Shown: positions 9,280-18,096, counted from the stretch's first letter. The stretch: DNA of 64,000 bases from Gordonia westfalica (GCF_900105725.1 NZ_FNLM01000034.1:2356001-2420000), one strand, 5' to 3'. Notes: generated from the sequence alone by a model not told the origin. A program made the numbers and translations.

Positions 9280-9328
9280 GTGAGATCAAGTTGATAGCCG
9301 CGTAACGCCGGCCTTCGGGTTGCGAAAC
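9280..9328 (+). promoter_or_regulatory. possible GlnR half-sites before the nitrate reductase gene
   Basis: GTAAC at 9302-9306 and GAAAC at 9324-9328 lie exactly 22 bp apart (two 11-bp steps), with a weaker GTGAG at 9280-9284 in the same phase. GlnR boxes in actinobacteria are GTnAC and GnAAC half-sites repeated every 11 bp. The intervening 11-mers do not fit, so this is only a partial match. Confidence 0.35.
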
Positions 9329-9351
9329 ATCCGACTTCGACGCTGGAGAAC

Positions 9352-12300
9352 GTGACCGCCTCCCCCACCTCGCACCCCGGCCTGCCCCCATCGGCCATGT
9401 CGCGGTCGGTGATGTCACTGTGCGCCTACTGCGGCGTGGGATGCGGCATGGAGATGCGGCTCGACGGCGCCGGTGAACTCACCAAGACCGTCGGGCGCGC
9501 CGATCACCCCACCAACTTCGGCCGGCTGTGCACCAAGGGATCGACCACCGCCGACATGCTCGCCTCCGGCGGCCGGCTCGACGCTCCCCTCGTCCGCGAC
9601 GACCGCGGCGGCCAGTTGCGTCGCGGCGACCTCGACGCCGTCATCACCGACACCGCGCGGCGGCTGCGCGCCGTCGTCGACCAGCACGGTCCCGACGCGG
9701 TCGCCCTGTACGTGTCCGGCCAGATGTCGCTCGAGGCGCAGTATCTGTCGAACAAACTGGCCAAGGGGTTCATCGGCACCAACCAGATCGAATCGAACTC
9801 CCGGCTGTGCATGGCCAGCGCGGGCACCGGTTACAAACTGTCGCTGGGCTCCGACGGGCCGCCCGGGTCGTACCAGGACTTCGACCATGCCGACGTCTTC
9901 CTGGTCATCGGCGCCAACATGGCCGACTGCCACCCGATCCTCTTCCTGCGGATGATGGACCGGGTCAAGGCGGGTGCCAAGCTGATCGTCGTCGACCCGC
10001 GGCGCACCGCGACCGCCGACAAGGCCGACCTGTTCCTGCAGATCAAGTCCGGCACCGACCTCGCCTTCCTGAACGGCCTGCTGCATCTGCTGATCTCCGG
10101 CGGCCACACCGACGACGAGTTCATCGCGTCGTTCACCGACGGTTTCGAGCAGATGCCGGACTTCGCGGCGCAGTATCCGCCTGAGGTGGTCGAGTCCATC
10201 ACCGGAATCCCCGCCGACGACCTGCGTGCCGCGGCGACGATGATCGGCGAGGCCGGCAACTGGATGAGCTGCTGGACCATGGGTCTCAACCAGTCGACGC
10301 ACGGTACCTGGAACACCAACGCGCTCGTCAACCTCCACCTCGCGACCGGCGCGATCTGCCGGCTCGGCAGCGGCCCGTTCTCCTTGACCGGCCAGCCGAA
10401 CGCGATGGGCGGCCGCGAGATGGGTTACATGGGACCGGGATTGCCCGGTCAGCGGTCGGTGTTCGCCGAGGCGGATCGTGTGTTCGTGGAGAACGCGTGG
10501 GGCGTCCCGGCCGGCACGCTGCGCACCGACGTCGGCGGCGGAACCATCGACATGTTCCGCAAGATGGCCGACGGCGACATCAAGGCCTGCTGGATCATCT
10601 GCACCAATCCCGTTGCCTCGGTGGGCAATCGCAAGACCGTCATCCAAGGCCTCGAACGTGCCGATCTCGTGATCACCCAGGACGCGTTCGCCGAGACCGA
10701 GACCAACCAGTACGCCGACGTCGTGCTGCCGGCCACGCTGTGGTCGGAATCGACCGGCATCATGGTCAATTCGGAGCGCAACCTGACGCTGTTCGAACCC
10801 GCGCTCGGCGCACCCGGACAGGCGATCCCCGACTGGGAGATCATCGCGCGCATCGCATCGGAGATGGGGTACGCACACGCGTTCACCTATTCGAGTGCCG
10901 AGGAGATCTTCGACGAGATCAAGCAGTTCGCGAATCCGAACACCGGCTACGACCTGCGAGGCGTCACCTACGACGGCCTGCGCCGGACGCCGATGCAGTG
11001 GCCGTGCCCGCCGGCCGACGGCATCGGGGACCCCGCTGAGAGCGGCGCGCGCAACCCCACCCGGTACCTGAACGACGGCCGGAGTCAGACGTTGCACCGG
11101 CTCGACGACGGATCGGTGCCGCGCCTGGCGTTCGCCACCCCCTCGCGCCGCGCGCAGTTCTTCGCCCGGCCGCATCTCGACGCCGATGAGCTGCCCGACG
11201 ACGACTATCCGTTCCTGCTCAACACCGGCCGGTTGCCGCACCAGTGGCACACGATGACCAAGACCGGCCGGGTCGCCACACTGAACAAGCTCAATCCGGA
11301 GCCGTTCGTCGAACTCCACCCGGAGGACGCCGAACGCCTGGGTATCGGGTCGAAGGACAAGGTCGAGGTGGCGTCGCGTCGTGGACGAGCGGTGTTGCCC
11401 GCCAGGGTCTCCGATCGGGTGCGGCCCGGGAACTGCTTCGTGCCGTTCCACTGGAACGACGTCTTCGGTGAGCACCTCTCCATCAACGCCGTCACCTCGG
11501 ATGCGGTGGACCCGCTGTCGCAGCAGCCCGAGCTGAAGGTGTGCGCCGTGACGCTGACCAGGGTCGCCGGGTCGCCGTCTGCTGTGGCGCCCGTCGCCGG
11601 CTCTTCTGAGTTGGCTGTCGCACTGGGAGTTTCGGACGTCGTCGTCCCGGAGTTGTCCCCGGCGGAACAGATGTACCTGGCCGGGCTGGCCGCGGGTGTT
11701 TCGGCTGCGCCGTCGGGTGTTCCGTCGGTGCCCGCCGACGCGCCGCTGCGCGACGAGGTCCGACTGTGGGCGTCGGGCCTGCTCGCCGGGATGTTCTCAC
11801 GGGTCGATGCCGCGACGCCGTCGGTGCCGTCGGCGGATTCGGAGGAATCGACCGGCACCATCACCGTGCTGTGGGCGTCGCAGATGGGCAACGCGGAGGA
11901 ACTGGCGACCGAGACCGCCGAGCGGATGAAAGAGAACGGACTCCGGGCCGACGCGAAGTCGATGGACGAGGTCGAGGTCGGCGAATTGCGGGGTACCGCA
12001 CTGTTCGTCACGTCCACGACCGGCGACGGCGACCCGCCCGACAACGGTTCGGCGTTCTGGGATTCCCTCAATGGGGCGGAGGCACCGGATCTCTCCGGCG
12101 TCGACTATGCGGTACTTGCTCTCGGCGACTCCAACTACGACGACTTCTGCGGCCACGGACGCAAACTCGACGAGCGGATCGGTGAACTCGGCGGTCGCCG
12201 GATCGTCGACCGTGTCGACTGTGAACCGGATTTCTCCGAGACCGCGGGTGGTTGGCTCAACGAGGTCATCCGTGCGATCAGCATCGGTAACCGCGCACCC

Positions 12301-13500
12301 ACTTCCGGTGTGTCCGAAGAGCGGGTCACCGTGGTCAGCGAACCCGCGGACTCCGCGGCCGCTCCCTCGGTGCGGACCGCACCGGCCTATTCGCGCAAGA
12401 AGCCCCTGGCCACCTCGCTGGTGCGGAACGTCAAGCTGAACTCCGCAGGCTCGCAGAAGGATGTGCGCAACTTCGGGTTCCGGCTGCCCGCCGACACCCT
12501 GACCTACCAGGCCGGCGACGCGCTCGGCGTCTGGCCGCTGAACAATCCGACCCTCATCGAGGAGTTCCTCGACCGGACCGGGCTCGACGGCGGGCACGCG
12601 GTGACGGTCGGCGGCGACGAGATGCCCCTGCACCGGGCGCTGCGCGAGCGTCTCGAGTTCGCCCGGGTCACCACCGATCTCGTGCGCTTCGTCGGTGAGC
12701 GTTCCGGTTCCGATGATCTGATGACGCTCGTCGCGCCGGGCAACAAGCAGGCATTCAACGACTGGTCCTGGGGCCGGCAATCGGTGGACGTCCTCGCCGA
12801 GCATCCGATCCGCGCCGACGTCGACGAGTGGCTCGACGTCCTCAAGCCGCTTGCCCCGCGGTCGTATTCGATCTCGTCCAGCCCGCTCGAAAGTCCCGAC
12901 GAGGTGCAGCTCACCGTGTCGGCGGTGCGCTACAACCGATGCGGCACCCAACGCGGCGGAGTCTGCTCGACGTTCCTCGCCGACCATGCGGAGGACACCG
13001 AAGTCGGGGTCTTCGTCACCTCGACCACGCACTTCCGCCCGCCCGCCGATCCCGACACCCCGATGATCATGATCGGACCCGGCACCGGCATCGCCCCGTT
13101 CCGCGGCTTCCTCCGCGAACGGGAAGCATTGGGCCACAACGGCAAGAACTGGCTGTTCTTCGGCGAACAGTATTCGGCCACCGACTTCTACTACCGCGAC
13201 GAGCTGACGACGATGCTCGGCGACGGCCTGCTGACCCGTCTCGACGTCGCCTTCTCCCGCGACCAGGACCGCAAGATCTACGTCCAGGACCGCATGGTCG
13301 AACACGGCGAAGAGCTCTACCAGTGGCTGCACGACGGCGCCCACGTGTACGTCTGCGGTGATGCGTCCCGGATGGCCAAAGACGTCGATGCTGCTCTGAA
13401 AGGCATTGTCGCGCAGTACGGCCGCCGCTCCCCCGCCGGTGCCGAGGCCTACGTCAAGGCCCTCGCCGCCGACAAGCGGTACGTGCGCGACGTCTACTGA
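9352..13500 (+). CDS. assimilatory nitrate reductase fused to a sulfite-reductase-type flavoprotein
   Basis: 1382 residues combining two enzymes. The N-terminal half is a NasC/NarB-type molybdenum bis-MGD oxidoreductase: a [4Fe-4S] cluster bound by Cys24, 27, 31 and 60, the catalytic core, and a dinucleotide-binding domain at about 620-745 (NTGRLPHQWHTMTKTGR). After a Pro/Ala/Ser linker come a flavodoxin FMN domain from about 835 (WASQMGNAEE), a CysJ/CPR FAD domain (RSYSISSSP, about 1170) and an NADPH site (GPGTGIAPFRG, about 1242). Electrons can therefore pass from NADPH via FAD and FMN to the Fe-S/Mo site within one chain, reducing nitrate to nitrite. The GTG at 9352 follows GGAG closely; an ATG at 9397 is an alternative. 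It faces the nirBD operon, which takes the nitrite to ammonium. Confidence 0.93.
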   Translation: MTASPTSHPGLPPSAMSRSVMSLCAYCGVGCGMEMRLDGAGELTKTVGRADHPTNFGRLCTKGSTTADMLASGGRLDAPLVRDDRGGQLRRGDLDAVITDTARRLRAVVDQHGPDAVALYVSGQMSLEAQYLSNKLAKGFIGTNQIESNSRLCMASAGTGYKLSLGSDGPPGSYQDFDHADVFLVIGANMADCHPILFLRMMDRVKAGAKLIVVDPRRTATADKADLFLQIKSGTDLAFLNGLLHLLISGGHTDDEFIASFTDGFEQMPDFAAQYPPEVVESITGIPADDLRAAATMIGEAGNWMSCWTMGLNQSTHGTWNTNALVNLHLATGAICRLGSGPFSLTGQPNAMGGREMGYMGPGLPGQRSVFAEADRVFVENAWGVPAGTLRTDVGGGTIDMFRKMADGDIKACWIICTNPVASVGNRKTVIQGLERADLVITQDAFAETETNQYADVVLPATLWSESTGIMVNSERNLTLFEPALGAPGQAIPDWEIIARIASEMGYAHAFTYSSAEEIFDEIKQFANPNTGYDLRGVTYDGLRRTPMQWPCPPADGIGDPAESGARNPTRYLNDGRSQTLHRLDDGSVPRLAFATPSRRAQFFARPHLDADELPDDDYPFLLNTGRLPHQWHTMTKTGRVATLNKLNPEPFVELHPEDAERLGIGSKDKVEVASRRGRAVLPARVSDRVRPGNCFVPFHWNDVFGEHLSINAVTSDAVDPLSQQPELKVCAVTLTRVAGSPSAVAPVAGSSELAVALGVSDVVVPELSPAEQMYLAGLAAGVSAAPSGVPSVPADAPLRDEVRLWASGLLAGMFSRVDAATPSVPSADSEESTGTITVLWASQMGNAEELATETAERMKENGLRADAKSMDEVEVGELRGTALFVTSTTGDGDPPDNGSAFWDSLNGAEAPDLSGVDYAVLALGDSNYDDFCGHGRKLDERIGELGGRRIVDRVDCEPDFSETAGGWLNEVIRAISIGNRAPTSGVSEERVTVVSEPADSAAAPSVRTAPAYSRKKPLATSLVRNVKLNSAGSQKDVRNFGFRLPADTLTYQAGDALGVWPLNNPTLIEEFLDRTGLDGGHAVTVGGDEMPLHRALRERLEFARVTTDLVRFVGERSGSDDLMTLVAPGNKQAFNDWSWGRQSVDVLAEHPIRADVDEWLDVLKPLAPRSYSISSSPLESPDEVQLTVSAVRYNRCGTQRGGVCSTFLADHAEDTEVGVFVTSTTHFRPPADPDTPMIMIGPGTGIAPFRGFLREREALGHNGKNWLFFGEQYSATDFYYRDELTTMLGDGLLTRLDVAFSRDQDRKIYVQDRMVEHGEELYQWLHDGAHVYVCGDASRMAKDVDAALKGIVAQYGRRSPAGAEAYVKALAADKRYVRDVY

Positions 13501-13507
13501 CCGCCCC

Positions 13508-13756
13508 GCTCCCGAGGTGCGAGGAGCACAAGCGACCCCCCCGCTCCCTGAGACACGGTACGCGCCATTCCCGCTCCCTGAGGTGCGAGGAGCGACCACC
13601 CCCCGCTCCCTGAGGTGCGAGGAGCGCAAGCGACGAGCCACGAAGGGCTCGCAACGAACCCTGCAACCCCACCCCCGCCCCCTCAGACACGGAGACGCCC
13701 CCCCCGCTCCCTGAGGTGCGAGGAGCGCAAGCGACGAGCCACGAAGGGCTCGCAAC
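13508..13756 (+). repeat. repeat family A, forward array (5 copies, two complete)
   Basis: Copies of a hairpin-forming unit that begins GCTCCCTGAGG and closes with GGAGC. The full unit is 48 bp and adds a second stem (GAGCC...GGCTC). Full copies are at 13605-13652 and 13706-13753; shortened or decayed ones begin at 13508, 13543 and 13573. The unit recurs in the opposite orientation at 14186 and 51942. It follows the nitrate reductase stop by 7 bp. Spacers are short, irregular and C-rich, so this is not a CRISPR array. Confidence 0.85.
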
Positions 13757-13850
13757 CCAAGAACTCCACAGAAGCAGCGGCTTCGTCAAACCTGTCCACA
13801 GCTGCCAAGGACCAAGCCGATTCCACCCATCCGAACCGCATGATCCCCAC

Positions 13851-14147
13851 ATGGCATGGGTCTACATCCTCGAATGCGCCGACGGCGCGTACTACGTCGG
13901 GAGCACACGTGACCTGACAAACCGCCTTCAACAACACAGCTCGGCGCAGATCGGGTTCACCTCGCAGAGGCGACCGGTCCGGTTGGCGTGGTCCGCGGAA
14001 CTCGATCTTGCCGACGCCTACCGAATCGAGCGGCGGATTCACGGTTGGTCGCGAGCGAAGAAGAGAGCGTTGATCGACGGCGAGATCGATCATCTGAAGA
14101 TGCTGGCGAAGCGACCTGGTGCCGCCCAGCGACATACTTCTGGTTGA
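13851..14147 (+). CDS. GIY-YIG domain nuclease, 98 aa
   Basis: 98 residues matching the stand-alone GIY-YIG (YhbQ/UPF0213-like) group: WVYILECADGAYYVGST carries the VYI...YVG core, followed by the catalytic-type Arg (TNRLQQH) and Glu (RIERRIHGW). The fold cuts or remodels DNA in UvrC and homing endonucleases; the role of the small stand-alone proteins is not settled. The ATG at 13851 starts exactly at the domain; no clear ribosome-binding site precedes it. The gene is isolated between two arrays of repeat family A in opposite orientation and between convergent nitrate and nitrite reductase genes, which suggests it entered or moved with the repeats. Confidence 0.85.
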   Translation: MAWVYILECADGAYYVGSTRDLTNRLQQHSSAQIGFTSQRRPVRLAWSAELDLADAYRIERRIHGWSRAKKRALIDGEIDHLKMLAKRPGAAQRHTSG

Positions 14148-14185
14148 CACTGCTTCCAGCACTGGGGACGCCGAGATCCGAGGTC

Positions 14186-14405
14186 GCGAGCCCTTCGTGG
14201 CTCGTCGCTTGCGCTCCTCACACCTCAGGGAGCGGGATTGGTCGTCGCTAACGCTCCTCACACCTCAGGGAGCGGGATTGGTCGTCGCTTGCGCTCCTCA
14301 CACCTCAGGGAGCGGGATTGGTCGTCGCTAACGCTCCTCACACCTCAGGGAGCGAGGTTGGCTCGTCCCCTCAGGGAACGAGGTTGGCTCGTCACGTCAG
14401 GGAGC
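14186..14405 (-). repeat. repeat family A, reverse array with 40-bp tandem units
   Basis: One full 48-bp unit (14186-14233) is followed by tandem cores starting at 14213, 14253, 14293 and 14333, an exact 40-bp period, and two decayed copies near 14371 and 14395. All are inverted relative to the array at 13508-13756. Linkers alternate between CGTCGCTTGC and CGTCGCTAAC. The array ends 10 bp before the nirD stop codon and may act as its transcript end. Confidence 0.88.
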
Positions 14406-14414
14406 GAGAGTGAC

Positions 14415-14735
14415 TCAGAGCCAGACGATGATGTCTCCGTCGTGTTCTTCGATGCGGTGGACGGTGACCGACCCGATCCCCTCCGACGTGCAGGAACCAT
14501 CGGCGAAGGTGAACGCGTACTGGTGCAGCGGGCAGACGATCTTCGCGGCGTCGAACTGGCCGTCGGCGAGCGGGCCGGCGCGATGCGGGCAGACGGCGTC
14601 GGTGGCGCGCAACGAGCCATCGGTCATGCGGAAGACCGCGATCTGTCTGCCGTCCACCGCATATGCGCGGCTCTCGCCCAGCTCGAGGTCGGCGACGGCC
14701 CCGATGACCACTCCGGGTTCGGTGATGCTGGTCAT
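14415..14735 (-). CDS. nirD: nitrite reductase small subunit NirD
   Basis: 106 residues forming a Rieske-type domain. The ligands Cys-x-His (CPHRAG, about 49-51) and Cys-x2-His (CPLH, about 68-71) are present, so a [2Fe-2S] cluster is expected, unlike the cluster-less NirD of enterobacteria. It is the small subunit of the cytoplasmic NADH-dependent nitrite reductase that makes ammonium. Its ATG overlaps the nirB stop (ATGA), the usual coupling for subunits made in equal amounts. Its stop codon lies just beyond the repeat array. Confidence 0.93.
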   Translation of the reverse strand: MTSITEPGVVIGAVADLELGESRAYAVDGRQIAVFRMTDGSLRATDAVCPHRAGPLADGQFDAAKIVCPLHQYAFTFADGSCTSEGIGSVTVHRIEEHDGDIIVWL

Positions 14736-17233
14736 CGGACCGGCACCTGCGGGAGCGGCAGCAACGGCAGGGCCGGGGTGAACTGCGCCGGCGACTTGGG
14801 TTCGACGCGATCGAGCCAGGGGTCGACGTAGGCGGCCACGGCGTCGTCGATCCGCTCCTGCAGTCCGGCGACCAGGCCGTCCCGGTCGTCGACGATGATC
14901 GCGCGCAACTCCTCGATGCCTATCCGCGGTACGAAGGCGTAGGTCCGCTCGAGCCATTTGCCCTGCTCGCGGTAGTACTGGATGAAGATGCCGCACAACC
15001 GGATCACCTCGTCGGGCGAATCCACGGTGGCCAGCAGGTCCCCCTTGCGGATGTGGGCTCCCGCGGCACCGCCGACGTAGATCTCCCACTTGCCGTCGCC
15101 GATGGCGACCACGCCGAAGTCCTTGCACAGCGCTTCGGCACAGTTGCGCGGGCAACCGGTCACGGCCAGTTTGAGTTTCGCCGGCGACTCCAGCCCCTGG
15201 TAGCGCGTCTCGATGTCGATGCCGAGCTGCGTCGAATCACCGAGACCGAAACGGCAGTAATCGGTTCCGACGCAGGTCTTCACGGTGCGGAAGGACTTGC
15301 CGTAGGCGTAACCCGACGGCATGCCAAGGTCTTCCCAGACCTTCGGCAGGTCTTCCTTCTTGACGCCGAGGAGGTCGAGTCGCTGGCCGCCGGTCGCCTT
15401 GATCATCGGGATGTCGTACTTCTCCGCGACGTCGGCGATCTTGCGCAACTGGTCGGGCGAGGTCACCCCGCCCTTCATCTGCGGCACCACGGAGAAGGTG
15501 CCGTCGCGCTGGATGTTCGCGTGCACACGGTCATTGACGAACAGCGCACCGGGCTCACGCTTCCAGTCGGACCCCCAGATGATCCGCAGCAACGAGGCCA
15601 ACGGCATCTTCGCGGTCGCGTCCTCCCCGGCCGGGGCCAGCTTCTCGAAGACCTCGCTGACCGACCGCAGGTTCTGCCGCCGGATCGCGTCGATGAGTTC
15701 GGGTTTGGTGAGCGGGATCGATGGCACGTACCAGTCGGCCGAGGCGTCGGCGGTGAGAGCATCACCGGCCGCGTGTTCGACGATGTCGGCGACGAGACCC
15801 TTGCACGACCCACATCCCTTGCCGGCGCGCGTCTTCGCGCACACCTCGCCGACGCTGGTGCACCCCGACGCCACGCAGCTCATGATGTCGCCCTTGGTGA
15901 CTCCGTTGCAGTTGCAGACCTGCACGTCGTCGGCGAGTTCGGCCGCACCGGTCTCCGCGCTCGGCGTGCCCATGTCGAACAGCATCGAGATGCGCTCGTC
16001 CGGCAACGGCACCTTCTCGTCGAACGCCTGGGTGAGGAAGTTGGCCTTGGAGATGTCGCCGAGCAGCATCGCGCCGATCAGCTTGTTGTCGCGGACCACC
16101 ACACTCTTGTAGATACCGCTGCGAGGTTCGTAGAACTGGACGAACTCGTCGTCGTCGCGTTCCGGTCCCTTGACGCCCATCGCCGCGACGTCGACGCCCG
16201 CGACCTTGAGCTTCGTGGTCAGCCGCGAACCGTGGTATTCGGCTCGGGGATTGGCGCCGGTCAGCACGTCCGCGAGGACCACGGCCTGTTCCCACAGCGG
16301 GGCGACGAGTCCGTACACCTCACTACGATGCTGTGCGCACTCCCCGACCGCATAGATGAATGCCTCGTCCTCACAACGCATCTGATCGTCGACGACGATT
16401 CCGCGTTCGACGACCAGACCGGCCCCGCGCGCGATCTCGACGTTCGGCCGGATACCCGCCGTCACCACGATCATGTCGGCGGGCAGCGAATCCCCGTCGG
16501 TGAAGCCGACTCCCGCGACCGTCCCGTCGTCGTTGCGAAGCACCGATGTCGTGCGTTTGCCGGTGTGGACGCCCACCCCGAGGGATTCGATCTTGTTGCG
16601 CAGCACCCGCCCACCGCGCTCGTCGAGCTGCTGGTTCATCAGGTGACCGGGCGAATGTACGACGTCGACGGCCACGCCCTGCGTCTGCAGACCGTACGCG
16701 GCTTCGAGACCGAGCAGCCCGCCGCCGATCACGACGGCGCGCATGTGATCGCGCGAGGTCGCCAGCTGGAGCATGCCGTTGGTGTCCTCGATGGTCCGGA
16801 AGCCGAAGACGCCCCGCGCGAGTTTGCCGTCCGGTTCCCGGAGCCCGTCCATGTTCGGGAAGAACGTGTGGGAGCCGGTGGCGATGATGAGGACGTCGAA
16901 GTCGATGACCCGTCCCGACGCACACGTCACCGTCTTGGCGAAACGGTCGATCGACTCGGCACGGTCGCCGGCATGGAGGGTGACGCCGTGCTCGCGATAC
17001 CACGCCATCGGATTGAGCATCAGATCGTCGTCGTCGACCGTGGCCTCGCCGGCGAGGACATGGCTGAGCATGATGCGGTTGTAGTTTCCGTAGGGTTCGT
17101 CGCCGATCATCGTGATGTCGAACCGGTCGCCGCCGCCGCGCGTGAGGATCTCCTCGACCGTGCGCGCCCCGGCCATGCCGTTCCCGACGACCACCAGGCG
17201 TCGTCGTTCCCGCAGATCCTGGGAGTCAGCCAT
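14732..17233 (-). CDS. nirB: nitrite reductase (NADH) large subunit NirB
   Basis: 833 residues, normal for the family. In order: a FAD/NADH module (VVVGNGMAGART at the N-terminus; second nucleotide site VIGGGLLGLEAA), a BFD-like [2Fe-2S] domain with the Cys pattern VCNCNG...GCGSC (about 435-490), and a sirohaem/[4Fe-4S] sulfite/nitrite reductase module with TCVGTDYCRFGLGD and TGCPRNCAEA. It reduces nitrite to ammonium with six electrons from NADH. The ATG at 17233 shares its first base with the stop of the upstream gene (TGATG), so translation is coupled. With the convergent nitrate reductase it completes nitrate assimilation. Confidence 0.95.
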   Translation of the reverse strand: MADSQDLRERRRLVVVGNGMAGARTVEEILTRGGGDRFDITMIGDEPYGNYNRIMLSHVLAGEATVDDDDLMLNPMAWYREHGVTLHAGDRAESIDRFAKTVTCASGRVIDFDVLIIATGSHTFFPNMDGLREPDGKLARGVFGFRTIEDTNGMLQLATSRDHMRAVVIGGGLLGLEAAYGLQTQGVAVDVVHSPGHLMNQQLDERGGRVLRNKIESLGVGVHTGKRTTSVLRNDDGTVAGVGFTDGDSLPADMIVVTAGIRPNVEIARGAGLVVERGIVVDDQMRCEDEAFIYAVGECAQHRSEVYGLVAPLWEQAVVLADVLTGANPRAEYHGSRLTTKLKVAGVDVAAMGVKGPERDDDEFVQFYEPRSGIYKSVVVRDNKLIGAMLLGDISKANFLTQAFDEKVPLPDERISMLFDMGTPSAETGAAELADDVQVCNCNGVTKGDIMSCVASGCTSVGEVCAKTRAGKGCGSCKGLVADIVEHAAGDALTADASADWYVPSIPLTKPELIDAIRRQNLRSVSEVFEKLAPAGEDATAKMPLASLLRIIWGSDWKREPGALFVNDRVHANIQRDGTFSVVPQMKGGVTSPDQLRKIADVAEKYDIPMIKATGGQRLDLLGVKKEDLPKVWEDLGMPSGYAYGKSFRTVKTCVGTDYCRFGLGDSTQLGIDIETRYQGLESPAKLKLAVTGCPRNCAEALCKDFGVVAIGDGKWEIYVGGAAGAHIRKGDLLATVDSPDEVIRLCGIFIQYYREQGKWLERTYAFVPRIGIEELRAIIVDDRDGLVAGLQERIDDAVAAYVDPWLDRVEPKSPAQFTPALPLLPLPQVPVR

Positions 17234-17580
17234 CAGAAGACGACCATCCCGAAATCGACGACGACCTCACCGGTCGTGCCCTCGGGCGCCGCGATCACCA
17301 GCTCGAGCGTCGTGTCGGGGTCGACGTCCTCGACGACGCGCAGCGGCACGTTGACCGACGACCGCGCCCCCATCGGGAACATGCGCATCGGCGTCCCGTC
17401 GCGCATCAGGGTCACGCAGATCAGTTCGCCGGAGCTGTTGCCGCCGCGAAAGTACAACGGCTGCGCCGTCATTCCCGACGGCACCACGAACGTCAGCGAC
17501 GGGTCGATCGGACCGGACTTGGACAGGCCTGCTCCCACGAAGGGAAAGACGCCCTGCAGAAAGTGCGGAGTACTCGACAT
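17233..17580 (-). CDS. conserved protein heading the nirBD operon, 115 aa, function unknown
   Basis: 115 residues with alternating hydrophobic stretches that suggest an all-beta domain, no signal peptide, no cysteine pair and one internal Cys (ELICVTLM). I do not recognise a named domain. It is the first gene of the nir operon: its stop overlaps the nirB start by one base (TGATG), and a GlnR-like box lies just upstream. Equal expression and tight coupling suggest an accessory or assembly role in nitrite reduction, which is inference. The ATG at 17580 is the only good start. Confidence 0.75.
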   Translation of the reverse strand: MSSTPHFLQGVFPFVGAGLSKSGPIDPSLTFVVPSGMTAQPLYFRGGNSSGELICVTLMRDGTPMRMFPMGARSSVNVPLRVVEDVDPDTTLELVIAAPEGTTGEVVVDFGMVVF

Positions 17581-17613
17581 GCCGCCACTATCCGCGCGGC
17601 GCGTGAAATGCGA

Positions 17614-17651
17614 CTTGCCTCGGTGTTACGGCAACGTTGTCTGGTTCTCAC
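17614..17651 (-). promoter_or_regulatory. GlnR-like box upstream of the nir operon
   Basis: Read on the minus strand, four 5-mers recur every 11 bp: GTGAG, ACAAC, GTAAC and GCAAG, each separated by six bases. This matches the alternating GTnAC-n6-GnAAC layout known for GlnR, the actinobacterial activator of nitrogen assimilation genes. It lies 34-71 bp before the ATG of the first nir operon gene, a suitable position for activation. Confidence 0.6.
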
Positions 17652-17689
17652 GGTCCATCCGCGGCCCCGAGAGCAGCGTCGACGTCGGG

Positions 17690-18040
17690 TCAGCGGCGCA
17701 ACGCGCGTTCGCGGGCCAGGAAGAAGAACGGGATCGCCGTCGCGATGCCGACCCCGAAGGTGAGGACCACCGACGCGATCCACCACGGCATGATCCGCAG
17801 GCGCTTGGCCTCGCCGAACGCCCACAGGTGGAAGGCGATCACCACGAACAGCAGGTCGACCATCGCGAAACGACCCGGCGTGGTCTTCATGATGTCGCCG
17901 ACGAAGAAATCTCTCACCGACTCCGGCCCGTTGCGTCGGACGTACGGGATCGCGATCGCGTTCTGCGTGACCAACGCGGTCACGAAGACCGCGAACAGCG
18001 AACGCTCCCGCCACTTCTGGTTCATACCCTCGTACGTCAT
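17690..18040 (-). CDS. DUF2834 family membrane protein
   Basis: 116 residues with three predicted transmembrane helices (about 15-32, 60-78 and 84-108) and the DUF2834 features: an asparagine/proline-rich first loop, MVDLLFVVIAFHLWAFGEAKR, and a C-terminal ALPxFL-like segment followed by RERALRR. The start at 18040 has a strong AGGAGG site 5 nt upstream. Function unknown. It is transcribed with fprB and the AurF-like gene upstream, 56 bp after fprB, and may belong to that unit. Confidence 0.8.
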   Translation of the reverse strand: MTYEGMNQKWRERSLFAVFVTALVTQNAIAIPYVRRNGPESVRDFFVGDIMKTTPGRFAMVDLLFVVIAFHLWAFGEAKRLRIMPWWIASVVLTFGVGIATAIPFFFLARERALRR

Positions 18041-18096
18041 CGTGCCTCCTGGGTTGTCTCGAATGCCCCGATGGTGGCACGACGGCGCAACGGCCC

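Noticed and set aside
9415..11475. 686-codon minus-strand frame opposite the nitrate reductase
   Set aside because: Residues are a shadow pattern without domains; the plus strand has unambiguous molybdoenzyme motifs.
13508..14405. Possible CRISPR array from regularly spaced repeats
   Set aside because: The linkers between units are themselves repeated or simple C-rich runs, orientations are mixed and no cas genes are near.
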